The notes: generated by a model not told the origin, from the sequence alone. Counted from the first letter of the stretch, positions 9,201 through 19,959 are shown. The stretch is DNA of 64,000 nucleotides from Halocafeteria seosinensis (GCA_001687465.1 LVLI01000173.1:104103-168102); one strand, 5' to 3'. Made by a program: numbers and translations.

Positions 9201-12200
9201 AGTACAAGTGCTAGTTCGGTAGTGCTACGCGTTGTGGTGACGGTAACTCTGGGTACGACAGTGGAATGGCAGATATCTGGTTCGGCTTTGGGTGAATCGC
9301 TAGTATCACTTCCACCAAAAAAGCAGTTCTACTTTCCAGGAAGGAAACGCGCTGTTGGGCAACAGATCGTTTTACACCTCGCAGAACTTGGTGCTGGTGA
9401 CACAACTGTGACGACTGTGGCAACATTCTCGCATCCAAGAATGGTTTCAAGCACCTTAATACCCGTCAACGTCAACGTTACAGTCTTCCAAGCGAATCCG
9501 GCGGTGGAGTCTTCCATTGTTGATGTAGCCTTAAGCAAGAGCGAGGATAGTGCCACACGCTCCTACCAAATATTCAACTTTGGGTCCCATTTAGTGACAT
9601 GGGACGTTGAACTTTTCGGTGAACGAGATCGACGCGACAGTGTAACCGGTGTTAACCCTTGGCTTAGCGTGTCTTCTGAGGTTGGAACTGTAGAACCCCA
9701 AAGCAAAACAAGCACGCTTTTGCACTTCTTCCCTCATAACGTTGTGGCAACTGGTGAATACGAAGCATGGATGTTGATCCGCACGAACGCATGGGATAGT
9801 AACCATCTTCAAGGAAGTGAGGAGCTTCCTCCTGAAAGTATACTCTCCCTTGCTAGTTCAACCGCCGGATTAGGGACAGTACACTTTTGGGTAAGAATTC
9901 GTTTGTCTGTATCATCAGTGTACGTTTGTGCGTTACTATCCAACTTAGTAATTGAGCCTTCTACTACGGCAGAAGCGAGGATGACTGTAGTCAACACGGA
10001 CAAGCAAGAAGTTACAGTTTCATTCTCTGATTTTAGTTTGGAACCTATTGACCAGTCCGCGGGTAAAAAAAGTCTATCAGCCCAGAAAGCTATTCCTTTG
10101 TCTTGGAGTCTACTCCCAAACAGAACTGTTCAGCTTGCTCCATGGATGTACTTGTTTCCGTCAGTTGTCCATTTGAAACGGGGATTAAACAAGGACGTCA
10201 GTATTCAGGTTGGATATCCTTCGGTATTGCTCCCTGTAGTGCCGCTGAATGAAACCGTTGCAGTCTCGATTTTGCCAGGGAAGTATAGACTTTCATTTTC
10301 GTCCTCTACTTTCTTGGGTGGGGACTCGACCCATTCTCAAACGGGATCCGCTCGTCATATGATCACATTTGAGGACGTTCCAGGGATACCCCACGGCGAT
10401 AAATCATCTCTGAAGATTTCGAAGACCAAGGCCCTGGTTGGTGAACCCATTCAAGCCTACGTCGAACTGAAAGATGAATTCGGATACGGTCCTACCCACG
10501 CAATTTTCTCGAACTTGCCCTTCAGTGAAGGGGAGACCAATTTCGTAGCTACAACTGTTCCTCTGATACGAATTGTGGTCGGAGTGAACGCTGATGTAAA
10601 CACGGAGGCAAAAGTAATACTCCCAAAGGGATTACAAAACGGGAATAGCATCACTTCTTTGGGGTTCAAACTGATAGGGACAAGTGCTGGGATCTACTCA
10701 GTCGATGTTACTCTCGACGGGCAATCGATCGATGGTAGCCCAAGGAATGTTTCTATAGAAACCGTCAATTGTGAGCGTCCCCATGAAATATTGCATGTTT
10801 CAGGAAGACACTGTGTTTGCCAAGCCGGCTTTCATCGGGATACCAACGCTGCCTGTGTTGCATGTAGCCCGGGAACTTTTCAAGAGCAACAAAACAATGC
10901 CAGTGCCTGTCCTGTATGCCCGAGAAATACGTTTGCTGAGTCCGGCAGTACAGTTTGCTACCGCTGCCCTAGCGACGGAGTATCCTGTGCAGGAGGCCGA
11001 CTGCAATTAGAGAAAGGCGTTTGGTGCGAGGTTTGCGATTCTGAGCCTGATCCTCGCATGTATTTTATTCAAGATCCATCGTTGTTGTTCGACGTTGTGT
11101 TCCATGACTGTGAACCAGCCAACTCATGTAATGTGAATGCTAGTTCCTTTTCGACCTCCTGTTCTGAGGGATATACTGGACCAGCTTGTCGGACATGTAA
11201 GAGTGGTTACAGCCGCAAACAGGATGGCCCATGTGTTAAATGCGATGATGGACATTTCGATACCTTCATCTTTGCGGTCTCGGTGTTATTGTTGCTCAGT
11301 TTTGTTGTTATCATTTCGCTCAAGGCTCATCGCGACGTTCAGTCGTTTTCTGTCGGAATCAGCCTGAGTAAATACGGAGATCCTGGACTCCATAGCGATG
11401 TAAAGTCATTGCATCATGCAGTACTCCTGGTTTTGGATTATCTGCAGATTTGCGCAATCGTTAGTACGATGAAAATCAATCCTTTCAAGGGTGTGGCCTC
11501 GGGGTTCAGCGATGTATCGTCTCTAGGTACAGTGAGTCCAGCACGGGCAAGTTCCTTCCAGTGTCTCACACATTTATCCCCTACGGACACGACGCTTGTC
11601 ATAATGGCATCTCCGCTGCTGGTTATTTTGATCGTCGTTGCCATGCAGGCACTGATAGATTGGCTAATTGTTCGGAGAGATGGACAACCGTTCTCTAGAA
11701 CTCTGTGGTTCCAGAGCTCGGCTGTCGCTGTTATCCAAGTGCTTAACTTAGTCCACATGTCGGTCACAGATGCTACGCTAAGAAGCTTTGAGGTATACCA
11801 ACATAAGATTCATTCATCCAGGCGAGCGGCGCTTGATTTAAACGTTGATACTCGAAGTCGTGAATACCGAACGCTGGTGGTGGTGGCGACCCTTTCGTTG
11901 GCCATTTTCGTCATTGGATACCCTCTAGTTGTCGCAATCTACTACATCATAAGATCTTGGAAAGTGACCTCTCGTGCAGTTGCCACCCAATTCTCTCGGA
12001 TGACTGGCGGTTATCGGATTCAACGGTATGGATTCTTATGGGACGTTGTGGTCATTATGCGCAAAGTGGCCTTGTTAATAGTAGCTGTCTGGGTGTCCGC
12101 TCCCGTTGAGCAATTCTTGATTTCAACTACCGTACTTTTATTCTCGTTCGCTATGTCAGCCTTCTTATCACCGTACAGGTCCAGCGCAGTAATGATCCTG

Positions 12201-12749
12201 CAAAGACTGATGATCTTTTTGTCCTGTGTGAATTGCTTGTTGGGGCTACAGCTGGGGATCGTAGACCCTCTTGAGTCCGATGCTTCTCGATCTTCAACTA
12301 CCTTCTTTCCAAGTGACATCAAGCGTGTAGTAGTAGTCCTGCAATCGTTCTTCTTTGCCTCTGCTGCACTAGTGTGGCTCTACTTGTCACCAAGAGCGGC
12401 TGACGCTGCAAGACGAATACTGTCCACACGATGCCAGTCCTTCCTGTTACAGAAGCGTACAGTCAACAAGAGAATCGCAGAAACTAAACTCTCGCTTGGG
12501 GGTATTCAGTCAAACCCACTGCTGGTGCATAAATCAGGTTCTGAAGCAGTTACCACCACAGTATCTCGAGATTCGGAGACACCGATAGAGGCTAACCACC
12601 TGTTGAGCCACAAGGCTCTCCGGTATAGAGTACCAAAACAGCAGACTCGCCGTAGTCTGAAGCTACGCCAGCCAGTTCGTGTGCGTTCGGGTAATTCTTC
12701 GAGGAAACAGCTCGTCGCGGCCATGAATGGCTCCGTCTCTCGTTCGTGA
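6249..12749 (+). CDS. Two-module GLUG protein with Ig-like/filamin-like, Cys-rich and polytopic membrane region (class C)
   Basis: 2166 residues from the ATG at 6249 (the frame opens at a TTG 18 bases earlier), one exon. In order: signal peptide about 30-52; GLUG module 1 from DLRDYI at 57 to about 445; module 2 from DLRDSI at about 451 to LPILRFQLP near 807; Ser/Thr/Pro stalk about 808-960; beta-rich Ig/BACON-like region about 965-1375 (N.G...TWDVE, then PWLSVSSEVGTV); a filamin-like repeat about 1375-1508 with the DGSPRNVSIE end signature; a Cys-rich ephrin-receptor/TNFR-like segment about 1515-1668 (CVCQAGFHRD, CSPGTFQEQ, CPVCPRNTF); about nine hydrophobic helices at 1672-2050; and a basic tail. 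The RYGFLWDVVVIMRK stretch resembles the (R)(Y/F)GFL...RK element in protist Cys-rich polytopic proteins. This is the only complete class C member. A surface receptor or sensor is plausible; channel activity is not shown. Confidence 0.82.
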   Translation: MVPARVNFARNALYCKTSGLFRWQRWSGPAPFALVLCSVVCAWLVFDGVVATGQGGDLRDYIIGGNAECIHYDSTFRMFYMNCSITWTDTYDEEGFISLGANETFEGNDHEVDLGGAVTQGIFETNVKTLASFSEAPLIRNLRTTGGIVEQGGGFLMKKSQRYFRIHSCSSSGTVEGGGGGICGMESGSEGRIEIIGCHSTATLERKAGGISGAYTARNGGVALIQNCSFSGTLGGTNTGGICGSHTGANGGLVSITRSFSTSDIQGEGSGGIVGTRVGDGSGFVFIGQCYSFGNIGGTNAGGITGSHTSSFDGYVLIKESYSHGTSQATGTGGICGAEAGGFGFLFVIDSYAAGGATGISGRISLESRKVHVLNCVYTAAQLSKGARGPDFQAGNSNDLGSITHTLLKDESGTLLWSEESWVANATEGGLPLLRFQVEDSVPPVKIPSWDLRDSIMDGKFPCLSYSNDNKTFSIRCDINWTDTFDVANFISLKTGELFDGNHHVIDLANTIIFPGIFRIEPIGIASMSESPRIRNIRTRGSETSHGGGFIVRQGQNWFHVDSCESTGRISGKRSGGIVGSSLDESNGAQIEVWGSTSSGDIVGASAGGIIGAGRSGSITILQCYSTGEIVGAGSGGIAGDGITGVAHVAQCYSKGQVAGYGSGGICGSNGGRGDTGTLSISDSYSLGDIMGDRSGGILGDTAGASQGTVILENVYAVGELGTSTSGAGLIGFFDSSTSAILITNSVYRPPMFIGNDNLVDVDLRNNSATFDDINGTLYSVDGVLQWSPLTWVVIGSTQLPILRFQLPTPTASPSTTPLATSSSLPSASCPPSSTASITLSPTGSVTHTSTSSSSASYPPSSTVTGTTSSSPTGSSTHTGSNSVSASSSPSSVVTNTMSPSPSHTDTSAASTSPTVIPAAPTTLAYSSSVAPSRTSGSTSSVSPWVAATGSTTPSMSMSATPLEESQARNDVQPRQLHVKYSRDSTSASSVVLRVVVTVTLGTTVEWQISGSALGESLVSLPPKKQFYFPGRKRAVGQQIVLHLAELGAGDTTVTTVATFSHPRMVSSTLIPVNVNVTVFQANPAVESSIVDVALSKSEDSATRSYQIFNFGSHLVTWDVELFGERDRRDSVTGVNPWLSVSSEVGTVEPQSKTSTLLHFFPHNVVATGEYEAWMLIRTNAWDSNHLQGSEELPPESILSLASSTAGLGTVHFWVRIRLSVSSVYVCALLSNLVIEPSTTAEARMTVVNTDKQEVTVSFSDFSLEPIDQSAGKKSLSAQKAIPLSWSLLPNRTVQLAPWMYLFPSVVHLKRGLNKDVSIQVGYPSVLLPVVPLNETVAVSILPGKYRLSFSSSTFLGGDSTHSQTGSARHMITFEDVPGIPHGDKSSLKISKTKALVGEPIQAYVELKDEFGYGPTHAIFSNLPFSEGETNFVATTVPLIRIVVGVNADVNTEAKVILPKGLQNGNSITSLGFKLIGTSAGIYSVDVTLDGQSIDGSPRNVSIETVNCERPHEILHVSGRHCVCQAGFHRDTNAACVACSPGTFQEQQNNASACPVCPRNTFAESGSTVCYRCPSDGVSCAGGRLQLEKGVWCEVCDSEPDPRMYFIQDPSLLFDVVFHDCEPANSCNVNASSFSTSCSEGYTGPACRTCKSGYSRKQDGPCVKCDDGHFDTFIFAVSVLLLLSFVVIISLKAHRDVQSFSVGISLSKYGDPGLHSDVKSLHHAVLLVLDYLQICAIVSTMKINPFKGVASGFSDVSSLGTVSPARASSFQCLTHLSPTDTTLVIMASPLLVILIVVAMQALIDWLIVRRDGQPFSRTLWFQSSAVAVIQVLNLVHMSVTDATLRSFEVYQHKIHSSRRAALDLNVDTRSREYRTLVVVATLSLAIFVIGYPLVVAIYYIIRSWKVTSRAVATQFSRMTGGYRIQRYGFLWDVVVIMRKVALLIVAVWVSAPVEQFLISTTVLLFSFAMSAFLSPYRSSAVMILQRLMIFLSCVNCLLGLQLGIVDPLESDASRSSTTFFPSDIKRVVVVLQSFFFASAALVWLYLSPRAADAARRILSTRCQSFLLQKRTVNKRIAETKLSLGGIQSNPLLVHKSGSEAVTTTVSRDSETPIEANHLLSHKALRYRVPKQQTRRSLKLRQPVRVRSGNSSRKQLVAAMNGSVSRS

Positions 12750-13743
12750 GCCCGATTGGTGCATCATTTGTCAATAGATGATATATTGACATACGGCCTG
12801 ACGCTTGGTAGCATTCCTAAAAGAAGATCGAAAAATTACGTGGAATGCGCAGGATTTGTGGCCCAATTTGCGCAATGTACATTCAGCCGGCAGGAGCAAT
12901 ACCAATACACACGCAGAAACTATCACATCTATAACCTCGGCCGTTGCTGTCTCACCACCCCCTTTTTAAACTCGCCACTTCCTTGTCGAGGACGGTGCCT
13001 CCCTCAATCCTCTTCAGAAACTGGATCGTGAGCAAGGAGGAACAAGGGAAGCCTAAGCCTAAGGTATGCGCTGCAGTGTGACTGTATTCAAACGACATAC
13101 AGTAAGGACCCTGCCCCTTGGTGATGTTCCGCAAATCTGCAAGGCATCGCGGCGCGGTTAAAAGATTACCTATGCCACACGGACATGCGGTGTGAGGTAT
13201 GAACCCTGAAACCAGAATAGTACTGAATAGGATTAAAGATGGAGTCTGAGAAGAATTCAATATTTAAGCCTCCTTCGTTGTTGTGTTCTTGTGTTTTGCT
13301 TCAATGATGTTTAGCGGTAGGTTGAATTGAACTTTCGATGATGTCTGGAAAAATGCTGGCCACTTTTCACCTTGTAAGGGGATTATACCTATGTAGTTGG
13401 CATATTTCGTCTATTTCACATTAATCACCGTTGTACGAACCCCAAGAAGTAAGTGTTGATGGATTTTCGGCCTCCGCGTAGCTTCTTAGTAGCTCTCTTT
13501 TCCATACACGGGGAAAACCTGGAAAACGGCAGAGTACAGTAGCCGTGTACTTCGTGCGAAGCAGGCTTCTCATTTTGGTGTTTTCCTCCAAAGCTGCATG
13601 TTTTCATACCTAAAACTCTACATGTATGACAATGAGCATGAGATAGCCGGTGCCTCTACAGAAATTGATCTGCAAGAACAGGACACCAACCATCTTCGAC
13701 GAGGAAGTTTGAAGTCTATAGAACGCTTATCGGACATCCTTCT
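12750..13743. other. Intergenic; one weak signal-peptide-bearing frame
   Basis: About 1 kb with no supported gene. A minus-strand frame at 12952-13260 begins with a hydrophobic stretch (SLILFSTILVSG) and then shows CLADLRNITKGQGPYC. This loosely resembles the Cys-rich N-cap of the LRR gene next door (CLADARSLNSGTC), but on the other strand. It lacks an ATG at its start. It may be an inverted relic of an LRR first exon or chance. Confidence 0.3.
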
Positions 13744-16027
13744 ATGACGATGCTAAGAAGAGGCTCATGGAGAGCACAATTTCCTCAAGTGCTTCTAGGT
13801 TGCATCATGGTATCTGTACCCTTTTGCACAATCTTTGGGGCAAGTATCACCACTCTGGCGCAGGGCAAACGTACTCTCCCGACACCAAGTGTAGGCGATA
13901 ATTCTGCCCTGGGGATAAAACGAGATAGTCCACCGGAGTGCCTTGCTGATGCACGATCACTCAACAGTGGCACATGTGGCTTTATTAGCGGTTGTGAAAC
14001 CTGTGACTGCGGTCTCAGAGGAGAAAATATGACTCTACTTTCCTGCAGAAATTGCAATGGCCCAAGAGTGTAAGAATCCCTTCTGCTTTGGACTTTCCCG
14101 GCTTTCTTCATGCTATGCTTTTCAATTGTTTCACGCAGAGGATTAGAAGAACTTGAGTTAGACTGTATTGATCCGGGAGCATTAGATGACTTTGGAAGTA
14201 TCACTTCCTTGTAAGACTAGACTGTAGACTGTTTCCAACATGGTCATTTAATTCAACTTCGGAACATGAGCTATTGTAGCGCAGAGACCTCAAGGATAAC
14301 CAGTTACTTAGCCTCCCAGAAGATATCTTTGAAGGGATGCCCAATTTGGAGGTCCTGTAAGTCAGTTATGGTAATACCGACTTATCGGAAAGAACCTTTA
14401 CAGTAATACTCCTTATCTATAAGCTGCAGGGAGCTAAGTGGAAACAAACTTTCATCTCTTCCGTTACATATTTTCCATCCTTTAAACCGCTTGACAAGAT
14501 TGTAGGTCGAACACTCATATGATAATATTGGGAGTTCGGAAACCTATATTTTCAAGCTGTATCAAGCTGTTGGTGCAGGACGCTGTTTCAGAATGAGTTG
14601 AAGATGCTGCATAAGAATGTGTTTGCCAATTTGACCGCCCTTGAACAATTGTCAGTGGATTGTTTATAATGAATCACCCTCGTGCTACGGTGGATCATGT
14701 ACTAGCGCTACAGATCTCTTCGTGACAACAAAATTTCCTTTTTGCCACCGGGTATCTTCGGCAACATGACAAGCTTGAAGAGCCTGTGAGTGTTCGTTCA
14801 TTTGTCTTAAAGGACTTCAGAGACCACGTTATCGTTTTAAACTTTACAGGTGGCTGCACGGTAATGAGCTGGAAGCCATCCCTCCCCGTGTGTTTGATGA
14901 ACTGTCCGACCTCTCACTTCTGTAAGGATCCCTCTAAAGCAAAACGCCAATAAAGTGTTACTACGGCAACTACTAGTACCCTGCAGACATCTTCAGGAAA
15001 ATCGATTAAAGTTCCTACCGAATGGGATATTCGAACAACTCGTTTCGCTGACTGATCTGTAAGTAAAGTATTGCCCATCGAGAGTTTTTCTGGTGTACAA
15101 GTTCTTGCTTAAGTGAGAGACAGGAAATTGCATACAAATCCTGGATTTGACTCGGCGTCGTTCTGTCCCTCCGGTACGAGGCTTTTGAACGTTCATACCG
15201 CGGCTGATGGCATGTTCTGCGTACAAGTATCTCCGTCACCAACTCCGTCGGATACTCCAACGACATCCCCGACTCCGACTGGTACTCCTTCTTCTACACC
15301 CACTTCTTCTCAAACACCGAGTACGACTGCCACAAGTACAGGAACAGGTTCCTCAACAGCGACTCCCTCAGGCACAGGTACGGCTTCTCGAAGTCCTACA
15401 CGTACTCCCACCAGCAGTTTAACAGCTACAGCCACAGCGTCTTTCACTCCAACCCCGACAAAATCTGCAACCTCATCAGTGTCGCCGACATCAACTACGA
15501 GCCCTACTCCTTCGAACTCAGCGTCCCATACCGGCACAAGTACAGCCACCGTCACAGGAACTTCCACGGCAACGCCTTCCCAATCAGGCTCTAGCTCTGC
15601 TACAGCTACTCCTTCTGTCACGGAGACATCCTCGATAACACGTACCGGTACCCCCACAAGCACAGGTACTAAATCGCAAACAATGACTGCTACTCAGACA
15701 TCCAGTGGGACACCCAGTAAGAGTGGCTCTTCGACTTGTACTCCAACGGTTACGGCAACCCCATCTATGACCCCAACGGCCTCTTCATCTAGTACAATGA
15801 GCTCTACCGAAACTCCCACTTCGTCTGTAACACCTACCACAAGCAGCACTACCACACATACAGCTTCTGAAACCCCCACGCATACAATGACGGCCACAGT
15901 TACTCCAACGCCTACACTGACGTCCACAAAAACTCCTTCCAGCAGCGTCTCGTCGTCAGGAAAGCCACGCAGGTTGGAAAACAATCCAATTCCTACTCAA
16001 AGACCAAAGCGGAGAACGACAACGTAA
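13744..16027 (+). CDS. Nine-exon secreted LRR protein with Ser/Thr/Pro stalk
   Basis: Exons: 13744-14069, 14139-14210, 14285-14356, 14430-14501, 14579-14650, 14714-14785, 14850-14921, 14987-15058, 15124-16027; 577 residues. All eight introns are 63-77 bases, GT-AG and phase 2. Exon 1 gives a signal peptide (about 13-40) and a Cys-rich N-cap (C.TCDC...LSCRNC). Exons 2-8 are each exactly 72 bases and each encode one 24-residue LRR (for example DLKDNQLLSLPEDIFEGMPN). Exon 9 starts with a C-cap (LHTNPGFDS.SFCPSG), then a Ser/Thr/Pro stalk of about 230 residues and a short basic tail with IPTQRPKRR and no membrane helix. The cap, stalk and tail match those of the GLUG genes, so this is an LRR version of class B. 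Likely secreted or wall-associated recognition or adhesion protein; ligand unknown. Confidence 0.88.
14139..15058 (+). repeat. Array of seven single-LRR exons
   Basis: Seven consecutive 72-base exons in this span, each beginning with the last base of a Leu/Val codon and ending two bases into the next. The pattern is L.L..N.L..LP...F..L..L..L, the 24-residue extracellular LRR type. Every exon is symmetric (phase 2-2), so any of them can be lost or gained without breaking the frame. Confidence 0.92.
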
Positions 16028-16254
16028 CAAGTTTTGCGTATCAAAGCCGAAGCTCTCATCATTTAACAGCTTCTTTAAGTTCATCGGAGTTTGCATTTAT
16101 CGAGCCTAAACTGCACGAGACCTGGTTGTTTGCAACTTCGCTATAACTGCACTACTACGATGATATGCAATCCTGAGACACGAACTTTATTGTATTAGGA
16201 TACTATTTAGCCCGGAAGAAAGTTGATATGGGCAACCTTCGTTGCATGGGAAGT

Positions 16255-17157
16255 TTATTCTCGGATATTGCCCATCCTGACTTTTGATAGCGTTTGACGG
16301 AAGAACCTCCAAAAATAATCCGGTTGCTCCACCCAGGGAAAATGCCCACTTTTGTCCACTGCAACCCAATGTGAATTGGGAAATGCCAAATGTAATTTTT
16401 GGGCTGCGAGGTGAGGGCAGATGAAATCTTGAACTCCCGAGATGATGATAACCGGAGCAGTAACCAGCTTCGCCTCTGGAGCTAGGTCAACCGAAAACAC
16501 TTGATTCATAAAACACCAACTCATTGTTTGAGGATCGATTTTTGAATTTGCCAGGAGTTCGTCATGCTCCGGATAGTCATAGAAATAGAAAGTCCAGAAC
16601 TTTAGCACAAGCTGTTGGACTTCTTCCTCAGTCTTGATGGGTTCTTTGAGACCCATCATCGATTTGAATTGTTCTACAGCCTCTGGAAACCATGGCTCAT
16701 CGGCAAATCTTTGAAGAGCAACACCAGTGGCAGCAGTACATTCGTCGTCGAGTCCTAGGAATGAATCCACGATAATTACGCCATTGCAACGGCTCGCAAG
16801 TTGCGCCGCGGTCTTAGTTGCTATCAGTCCTCCGCCTGAATGACCTCCAATCGTCACCTCCGTCAACCCGAGGTTTTCAACAAGACTGACTATGTCTTGG
16901 GCATGGTCGTCCAAGGTGTAGGAAGAGGAGGAGGGGTGAGAGCTTCGTCCGCACCCGCGTGTTTCCACCCAGACTACAGTGAATACTTTTTCCAGTTCCC
17001 GTAGGCCGCTCTCTTGATAAAGAGTGATGTCAGGGCCCCATCCCGGTGTGACAAAGATGCAAACAGGTCCACTTCCAGCCACTTCATACCAAAGAGTTAC
17101 TCCAGTGGCCAGTTCAGCGCATCCCTCTCCAGCTGTTAGGGTACGTTTCGTTGCCAT
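16255..17157 (-). CDS. Alpha/beta-hydrolase fold enzyme (proline iminopeptidase-like group)
   Basis: 300 residues from the ATG at 17157; the frame extends 36 bases upstream to a TTG that I do not use. The nucleophile elbow GGHSGGG places the catalytic Ser at 107. The acid is probably Asp244 in SGVQDFICP and the base His272 in KSGHFPW. TPGWGPD near residues 37-43 fits the HG/oxyanion loop and VETRGCGRSS the following strand-turn. The layout matches the alpha/beta hydrolase_1 family of about 280-320 residues that includes proline iminopeptidases, epoxide hydrolases and esterases; the substrate cannot be told. No signal peptide, so probably cytosolic. It is unrelated to the flanking receptor-like family and converges with the LRR gene ending at 16027. 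Confidence 0.85.
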   Translation of the reverse strand: MATKRTLTAGEGCAELATGVTLWYEVAGSGPVCIFVTPGWGPDITLYQESGLRELEKVFTVVWVETRGCGRSSHPSSSSYTLDDHAQDIVSLVENLGLTEVTIGGHSGGGLIATKTAAQLASRCNGVIIVDSFLGLDDECTAATGVALQRFADEPWFPEAVEQFKSMMGLKEPIKTEEEVQQLVLKFWTFYFYDYPEHDELLANSKIDPQTMSWCFMNQVFSVDLAPEAKLVTAPVIIISGVQDFICPHLAAQKLHLAFPNSHWVAVDKSGHFPWVEQPDYFWRFFRQTLSKVRMGNIRE

Positions 17158-18213
17158 TTTCTCCGTAACACTGCTCAGCAACCAGAAGACCAACTTGGCG
17201 CTCTACTGGGAGTGAGAAGATTGAGATAGATTCTGCAATAGAAACAGAACTGAATTCGGCCCCTTCACTTTCAATCCTCGTGGATAAGTAAGTATCTAAT
17301 CCCGGCTCCGGCGGAAACGGAAACTTTCCGTCGGAAAGTGAATAAATACCGGAGTTCCACTCCTGAAGACGCAAAATTCAAACAGCTACTGACAGGGATC
17401 AAGGCATAATACCACTCGGCAATGGCTGTAGTATGCTAACGTATGATGCAGTTTGTGCCATGCGGTGGATGGCAGAAGCGAAAATGTAGCTGAAAGTGGT
17501 GCTTATTGGAGGCAGTCTGTGCCTGGGACGCCGCAGTCATTTGTTTGTGAGATTTTAGTCGCAATGGAGAGAGATCATAGAGCTGATGCTACTCCGACAA
17601 CGTGTCCGTAGGACCAATTGGTTCCATTCACCAACTGCTCTACCATAAACTAGAAATGTAGGGCAGCTGTCGGCGCCGTCGCACCCGTGAGGACGCGAAA
17701 CCGTATCTCCGGTGTTAGACCGACTAATTCTAAAGAATCCAATATCCTGATAACGCTTATTAAAAGTCTATGAACGAGTGTAGGGGTCTTAATGTATTAG
17801 CTTGCGTGTTGACGGTGTTGCAGAGTTCATCTCTCTTAGGCGTGTGCTGTGGAGTCCAGACAATCAGATAAAATTAGCACTGGCGATCATCACGAGAAGC
17901 ACGGATTCGAGTCTGCACTGCGTGTTTGCAGGAATCTGAACAACCAGAGGAGGAAATCAACGCAACTTGCTTCTTGGGACTTAATCTACTCTTAAACGAA
18001 TCATGAGCAAATTCTACTCCCTTGACCAACATATGTCATACGAAGAAGAAACGATGACAAGCATTTTGGTTTGAGGTGGCAGATTTCAACGACGCATATC
18101 TGGAAATAACCGAGGACATTAACAGTGAGTACTGAAGAATCTACGGTTGCTCCTGAGATCGGACAACTTCGCGTTTGTTGTGCTGAATGGATCTCCTCCG
18201 TCCCAATGGGCGA
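17158..18213. other. Intergenic, nothing recognised
   Basis: About 1.05 kb upstream of the hydrolase and downstream of the class A relic. No supported open frame, RNA gene or repeat seen. It probably contains the hydrolase promoter. Confidence 0.6.
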
Positions 18214-19370
18214 TCAGCACCCAGATTTCATGCTGTGAAGAGTTTGTGCAAATTCCTTCTTTGCTGCTCGTGGGTCACTTCATGTCTACACTGTGGAACA
18301 CTACGAAGCTTAGCTTCCTGTGACAAACTTGCACGCTTTTTAGCAAAGTGCACGCTTCGGGAATGTTGATCTAATGCTGTTGCAATCAGTGGATTATCGT
18401 TTCCCTCCGCTCGCTCCTTCATCGATCCATTGTTCATTTCGACCTCTACCAATGACTGCGGCTGAGCCAGAAGTTTGGATTTCCGCATTCGAAGCTTTAT
18501 CACGTTTTACTCGTCGTTCCTAGATTAGATGTCTCAATCTCAGTTGCCCTAGCCAGTTGCATCGTTCTACTCTTGTACACAGTTTGCTCGGTTCCAGGCA
18601 TGCGTGGCTGCTTGACGGAGACAACTTGTACGTTATATCAACAGAACCATGTTTCACCCCAAATCTATAAACTGAATGGACTCAAAGGCATGGATCTCGT
18701 TGTCTCCCGATGCGTACCCACAATTGGATTCACCCAAGCGGACCTCCAAGGGATTTCATCAAGGTTTTCCTGTTCCGTCCTTGTCTTGTTCCTTTGGACT
18801 ATTTTATACGAAACGGTTCCTTTCGGAATGCCTAAATTCTGCGCATATAACTGGAGAGGAACATTGTACTTCGGCTCCGCTTCATGTTCCGTCTTCGTTG
18901 GTACACAACCAATACAGCAAGCAGGCACACGGTTGCCACAACGATGCCAGGTATACCTGCTGCTACAATGTTTAGATACTTCCTTCCCCGGCAGACACAA
19001 CGTGGTCATCTACTCTGGGTGAGAAAGTAGGAGAGGAGTTGAATTGAGCGGAAGCAGCGGTAGGTGTCGCACTTCGCAACTGCCCACGTTCCGCAGTCGC
19101 GGAAGACGTCGGACGAGGCGCAGAGGCGAACAGACTAGGGGAAAACGACAAAAGATTCGGGGAGGACGATGTCGAGGAGCTAGGGCTATTGAATGTGTTT
19201 GAAGTCCTCGACGGAGACGTGGTCATTGTGGCTGTAGCGCTGGAACTAGCAGAGGCTGCTGGTAGATGTCTTACTTCCGGTTGTTGGTGGGAAACTGAGC
19301 TAACAATAACCAGAGGGCAGAGCGTCAAACATGGAAGCAAGATGGGAGCGATGGTGGGTGATCGCATTTT
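18214..19370 (-). pseudogene. Frameshifted relic of the 3' end of a class A (membrane-anchored) family gene
   Basis: Reading the minus strand, pieces of the 3' end of the neighbouring gene (19960-29812) occur in the right order but in different frames. First a Ser/Thr-rich stalk (about 19000-19370), then a membrane helix with basic stop-transfer residues (GIPGIVVATVCLLAVLVVYQ, about 18870-18965), then the juxtamembrane motif VPLQLYAQNLGIPKG in another frame, then SKLLAQPQSLVEVEMNN and FAKKRASLSQEAK in a third arrangement, and finally KKEFAQTLHS before a TGA at 18214-18216. No GLUG or LRR portion is visible upstream. The frame breaks and missing body indicate a decayed partial duplicate. Confidence 0.82.
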
Positions 19371-19959
19371 TCACCCATAATGACAAGTACGGTGTACGTA
19401 TGCACCACGCACGAATTATACCAATATCAATGGTATGGTAGTCTTTGAATAGTGGCATGGAATTGCTTCTGCGATAGTGGTCTTCATTGAAATGCCTGGG
19501 AGTCATAGCACAAGCAGCAATGTCGCACACACAGCAGTGATAACTACTTCTAGCCACTGTCACAACGCATGCTTTCTTCCTGGACTCTGGATCTGTGCCC
19601 CAGATGGGGCGCTGATGGTGAATATATCTATCAGGAACGCGCCCAGCAGAATCTTACCACACTGCCGCAGAAGCTTCCGACCGTATTCTTCACTTTGCCG
19701 AAGATTTAATAAGGAAAGAATGCAAAACACTCTGTGTAGGGAGCTGTCATTCTATTCCATTTGGTCTGTAGGTTATAATTGGTTTGAAGCCAAGAGCACT
19801 GCATCCAATGTATATTTTTCAGAATCCAAAAGTACTGAGAACTGTAAAAGATATGCACATTCCTACATTATTATACAACATGCACAGATGCCGCAGAAAA
19901 GATATGCGCATCGTCACAAAATGCAATTCTGGCACACTTGGGAAAATACACTTGAAGTT
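19371..19959. other. Intergenic, nothing recognised
   Basis: About 590 bases between the class A relic and the stop codon of the large LRR-GLUG gene. No feature supported. Confidence 0.5.

Noticed and set aside
15310-15663. 117-codon minus-strand frame, valine-rich, and a similar one at 15694-15984
   Set aside because: Mirror images of the Thr/Ser/Pro stalk codons of the LRR gene; low-complexity shadow frames.
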